Assembly (NCBI GenBank): GCA_012514865.1
Contig: JAAYZO010000195.1
Location: forward strand, 1-7,761
DNA length: 7,761 bases
Direction: 5' to 3'
Source of the DNA: Lentisphaerota bacterium
Lineage (GTDB): Bacteria > Verrucomicrobiota > Lentisphaeria > Oligosphaerales > JAFGRS01
Positions 6,442 to 7,761 of the stretch are shown piece after piece (the stretch's first letter is position 1; each line of letters starts with the position of its first letter). The notes below the pieces were generated by a model. It searched no databases, was not told where the DNA came from, and worked only from the letters and a program-made list of their open reading frames with translations. The position numbers and the translations under genes are program-made.

Positions 6442-6735
6442 ATGAACAAGACAGAACTCACCGAGAAGCTGGCGAAGATGACGGGGCTCCCCAAGGTCAA
6501 GGCGGGCGAGGTGGTTGACGCGCTGTTCGACGCCCGGCCGGGCAAGGGCATCATCGCCATCGAGCTGGACAAGGGCCGCAAGGTCGCCATCCCGGGCTTC
6601 GGCACCTTCTCCTCGCGCAGCCGCAAGGCCCGCAAGGGCCGCAACCCGGCCACCGGCAAGGCGATCACCATCGCCGCCAAGAACTACCCGGTGTTCCGCG
6701 CCGGCAAGACCCTCAAGGACCGCGTCGCCAAGTAA
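6442..6735 (+). CDS. HU-family DNA-binding protein
   Basis: This 97-residue protein is a bacterial HU/IHF-family member; these form dimers that bind and bend DNA in the nucleoid. The N-terminal helices begin MNKTELTEKLAKMTGLPKVKA. The family signature GFGTFSSRSRKARKGRNP lies at about residues 53-70, ending in the beta-arm with the conserved Arg-Asn-Pro tip (RNPATGK) that intercalates into the minor groove. The C-terminus KTLKDRVAK matches the family's closing helix. HU is favoured over IHF because there is no IHF-specific context; I cannot assign a subtype. Length is slightly above the usual 90. The arm is very basic (SRSRKARKGR). It has its own promoter and strong ribosome binding site, is followed by a hairpin terminator, and faces the histone H1-like gene tail to tail. 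Confidence 0.95.
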   Translation: MNKTELTEKLAKMTGLPKVKAGEVVDALFDARPGKGIIAIELDKGRKVAIPGFGTFSSRSRKARKGRNPATGKAITIAAKNYPVFRAGKTLKDRVAK

Positions 6736-6744
6736 GGCGGTCGA

Positions 6745-6818
6745 GAGCCTGTCGGCAAGCAGTCGGCCCTGCCCACACCGGGCAGGGCCGCTGTGCTTTA
6801 AGGGCCTGTCACAGGCTC
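6745..6818. repeat. inverted repeat bracketing the HU terminator
   Basis: GAGCCTGT (6745-6752) and ACAGGCTC (6811-6818) are perfect 8-bp inverted copies placed either side of the terminator hairpin. The right arm also forms a tight palindrome with the sequence just before it (GCCTGT-C-ACAGGC, 6804-6816). The whole could fold as a two-level structure in the HU transcript tail. Confidence 0.55.
6765..6789 (+). terminator. hairpin terminator after the HU gene
   Basis: A perfect 10-bp stem, GGCCCTGCCC (6765-6774) and GGGCAGGGCC (6780-6789), closes on a 5-base loop (ACACC), 29 bp after the HU stop codon. The following tract has only a short T run (CTTTAA at 6796-6801), so it is not a textbook intrinsic terminator. 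The very stable stem and its position still make termination or 3'-end protection its likely role. Confidence 0.72.
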
Positions 6819-6836
6819 GCCGAGGGACCGATGCGA

Positions 6837-6869
6837 CCGGCCGGAGCCGGGGACCGCCCGACAGGGCGG
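6837..6869. repeat. two small adjacent hairpins
   Basis: CCGGC-CGGA-GCCGG (6837-6850) and CCGCCC-GACA-GGGCGG (6854-6869) are two perfect 4-base-loop hairpins only 3 bp apart in the non-coding stretch between the HU and H1-like genes. Small GC stems are common by chance at this base composition, so the significance is doubtful. Confidence 0.4.
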
Positions 6870-6893
6870 GGTGGGAGGATCTGACGGGGCCGG

Positions 6894-6956
6894 CACGTCT
6901 GACACGTCTGACACGTCCGACAAGTCTGACAAGTCCGACCCGTCTGACTAATCCGA
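6894..6956. repeat. 9-bp tandem repeat array, seven copies
   Basis: Seven head-to-tail 9-mers run CACGTCTGA, CACGTCTGA, CACGTCCGA, CAAGTCTGA, CAAGTCCGA, CCCGTCTGA and CTAATCCGA. The second half (TCYGA) is invariant in all seven, while the first four bases drift toward the right end. The array lies in the non-coding space between the HU and H1-like genes. Divergence increases in one direction, which suggests growth by slippage at the left end. I recall similar short-period arrays in planctomycete-like genomes but cannot verify this. Between it and 7064 I see only G-rich unannotated sequence. Confidence 0.9.
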
Positions 6957-7064
6957 GTCGGCCGGGCAGGATGAAGCGGCGGGGCGGGAGCGCGGCTGCT
7001 GTGGGGGCAGCGGGGGGGGCGTGTTCTGGAGACAGACCGAGGCCAGCGCCCGGTCGGCCCGGCG

Positions 7065-7091
7065 ATCAGCGCGCCGATCGATGGCGCTGAT
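7065..7091. repeat. 8-bp inverted repeat downstream of the H1-like gene
   Basis: ATCAGCGC (7065-7072) and GCGCTGAT (7084-7091) form a perfect 8-bp stem with an 11-base loop, 60 bp beyond the stop codon of the minus-strand H1-like gene. A smaller stem (GCCACG/CGTGGC) lies between at about 7121-7137. Either could end the H1-like transcript, but no U-rich tract follows on the minus strand. Confidence 0.45.
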
Positions 7092-7151
7092 GGCAGTCCG
7101 ACGCGGACGCCGCCTCGTTGCCACGGCGGTCGTGGCGGTGCAGCCGCGGTC

Positions 7152-7406
7152 CTACTTCTTGGCGGCGGCCTTCTTGGCCGGGGCCTTGGCGGCAGCCTTC
7201 TTGGCCGGAGCCTTGGGGGCGGCGGCCTTCTTGGCGGGCGCCTTGGCAGCGGCGGCCTTGGGAGCCGCGGCCTTCTTGGCGGGCGCCTTGACAGCAGCGG
7301 CCTTGGCGGCAGCGGCCTTCTTGGCGGGTGCCTTGGCGGCGGCGGCCTTCTTGGCGGGCGCCTTGGCGGCGGCCTTGGCGGCGGCGGGAGCCTTCTTTAC
7401 CGGCAT
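7152..7406 (-). CDS. histone H1-like Lys/Ala/Pro repeat protein
   Basis: This 84-residue protein uses only five amino acids: about 46 Ala, 25 Lys, 10 Pro, 2 Val and the initiator Met. It has no acidic or aromatic residue, so its net charge is about +25. It is built from pentapeptide-like blocks: APAKK occurs six times (residues 16-20, 26-30, 41-45, 56-60, 66-70, 75-79), alternating with AAAAK, AAAPK or AAAVK. This matches the disordered C-terminal tail of eukaryotic H1 and bacterial H1-like proteins such as chlamydial Hc2, Bordetella BpH1 and the AlgP tail, which bind DNA non-specifically and compact it. DNA binding here is inferred. The start is well supported: GGAGGAG lies 8 bases ahead of the ATG, and a good promoter lies further upstream. 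The opposite-strand frame is only a Leu/Ala/Phe shadow. Repeat slippage could change its length between strains. Confidence 0.88.
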   Translation of the reverse strand: MPVKKAPAAAKAAAKAPAKKAAAAKAPAKKAAAAKAAAVKAPAKKAAAPKAAAAKAPAKKAAAPKAPAKKAAAKAPAKKAAAKK

Positions 7407-7414
7407 GTCTGCTT

Positions 7415-7421
7415 CTCCTCC
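7415..7421 (-). promoter_or_regulatory. ribosome binding site of the H1-like gene
   Basis: On the minus strand GGAGGAG stands 8 bases ahead of the ATG at 7406. This strong site confirms both the strand and the start codon of the repeat protein. Confidence 0.85.
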
Positions 7422-7548
7422 GAAGACGTGGTCCAGGATGCTGTCCCGTTCCGGCTATGTCGACCGACGGCCTCGATGCCGCCGGGCACGCCCCTGTCGG
7501 ATGGCGGGTGTTGCCGAGGCTCCCAAGGCACACCGCAGACCATGAAGG

Positions 7549-7577
7549 ACTATACGATAGTCGCGAGGCGATGGCAA
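7549..7577 (-). promoter_or_regulatory. sigma70-type promoter of the H1-like gene
   Basis: On the minus strand TTGCCA (7577-7572) and TATAGT (7554-7549) are separated by exactly 17 bp. They match the -35 and -10 consensus at five of six positions each. The predicted start near 7542 leaves a leader of about 135 bases before the H1-like ATG. I see no other gene in 7407-7548 and no obvious riboswitch fold in that leader. Confidence 0.8.
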
Positions 7578-7615
7578 GTGCCTTTCCGGGCATCGTCTGC
7601 ACCTGCAGCGAGGTC

Positions 7616-7756
7616 CCCGGCGTAGAACGCCGGGTAGAACAAGGCGGAAGATCGCTCACAGCGCCATCTCCGTCAGAGTGCCGGCTTCAGCCGGAAGCGT
7701 GCCGCGTGCCTTTAGGCCGCGGCAACATCCGTGGCTGCGCCGGGCTGAAGCCACGG
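7616..7756. repeat. cluster of five consecutive hairpins, REP-like
   Basis: Five stems follow one another. They are CCCGGCGT-AGA-ACGCCGGG (7616-7634); a bulged stem around AGATCGCT-CAC-AGCG-CC-ATCT (7645-7672); CCGGCT-TC-AGCCGG (7681-7694); TGCCGCG/CGCGGCA with an inner GCC-TTTA-GGC (7700-7724); and CCGTGGCT/AGCCACGG (7729-7756). GGCTTCAGCC (7683-7692) recurs inverted as GGCTGAAGCC (7743-7752), allowing an alternative long-range stem around the fourth hairpin. No coding frame is convincing here. It may be a dispersed palindromic element, a small RNA, or the terminator region of a gene beyond the window. Confidence 0.68.
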
Positions 7757-7761
7757 CGCAC

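Noticed and set aside
5277..6680. Minus-strand open frame of 467 codons covering rlmN and part of the HU gene.
   Set aside because: It runs antisense through two firmly identified genes and the intergenic promoter, and shows no recognisable motif.
6894..6956. Short regular repeats that might suggest a CRISPR array.
   Set aside because: The units are 9 bp and directly adjacent with no spacers, and no cas gene is present.
7021..7545. Plus-strand frame with FLAGALAAA repeats resembling a hydrophobic membrane protein.
   Set aside because: It is the complement of the Lys/Ala/Pro repeat gene. Only the minus strand has a strong ribosome binding site and promoter and ends cleanly after a Lys-rich C-terminus.
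7616..7761. Successive stems that might be a tRNA.
   Set aside because: There is no T-loop GTTCRA motif, no CCA-end arrangement, and the stem lengths do not fit a cloverleaf on either strand.

Overview
This is a GC-rich bacterial chromosomal segment (about 70% G+C by eye) with six protein-coding genes and several intergenic regions full of short repeats and hairpins. No rRNA, tRNA, insertion sequence, phage gene or CRISPR array was seen. The gene set (SAMHD1-like HD phosphohydrolase, ArnT/PMT-type membrane glycosyltransferase, RlmN, HU, and a lysine/alanine-rich histone H1-like protein) and the short-period intergenic repeats recall planctomycetes or another PVC-type lineage. That placement rests on resemblance alone and is of low confidence.

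Layout. Positions 1-233 hold no gene but contain three kinds of tandem repeat, then a weak promoter candidate and a clear Shine-Dalgarno site. An HD-domain phosphohydrolase (234-1520, +) follows. It converges on and overlaps by 191 bp an unrecognised 566-residue protein gene on the minus strand (1330-3030). A 324-bp divergent intergenic region (3031-3354) carries an imperfect 17-bp inverted repeat and a two-sided -10-like element. A plus-strand pair comes next: a multi-pass glycosyltransferase-like protein (3355-5268) and, 17 bp later, the 23S rRNA/tRNA methyltransferase RlmN (5286-6311). A near-consensus sigma70-type promoter (6381-6409) then drives an HU-family DNA-binding protein (6442-6735), which ends in a hairpin terminator.

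The last 1 kb is dominated by repeats: nested inverted repeats, a seven-copy 9-bp tandem array (6894-6956), a convergently oriented histone H1-like gene (7152-7406, -) with a good promoter (7549-7577, -), and a run of five hairpins (7616-7756) that reaches the window edge.

How the genes may work together. HU and the H1-like protein are both nucleoid proteins and form a convergent pair. This is the clearest functional grouping in the window. The glycosyltransferase and RlmN are probably co-transcribed because of their spacing, but share no evident pathway. The HD protein and the unknown minus-strand gene are linked by their overlapping 3' ends. I see no defence island, biosynthetic cluster or obvious new multi-gene system. 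The points most worth pursuing are the unrecognised 566-residue protein with its overprinted tail, the five-amino-acid chromatin protein, and the structured repeats around the two chromatin genes.
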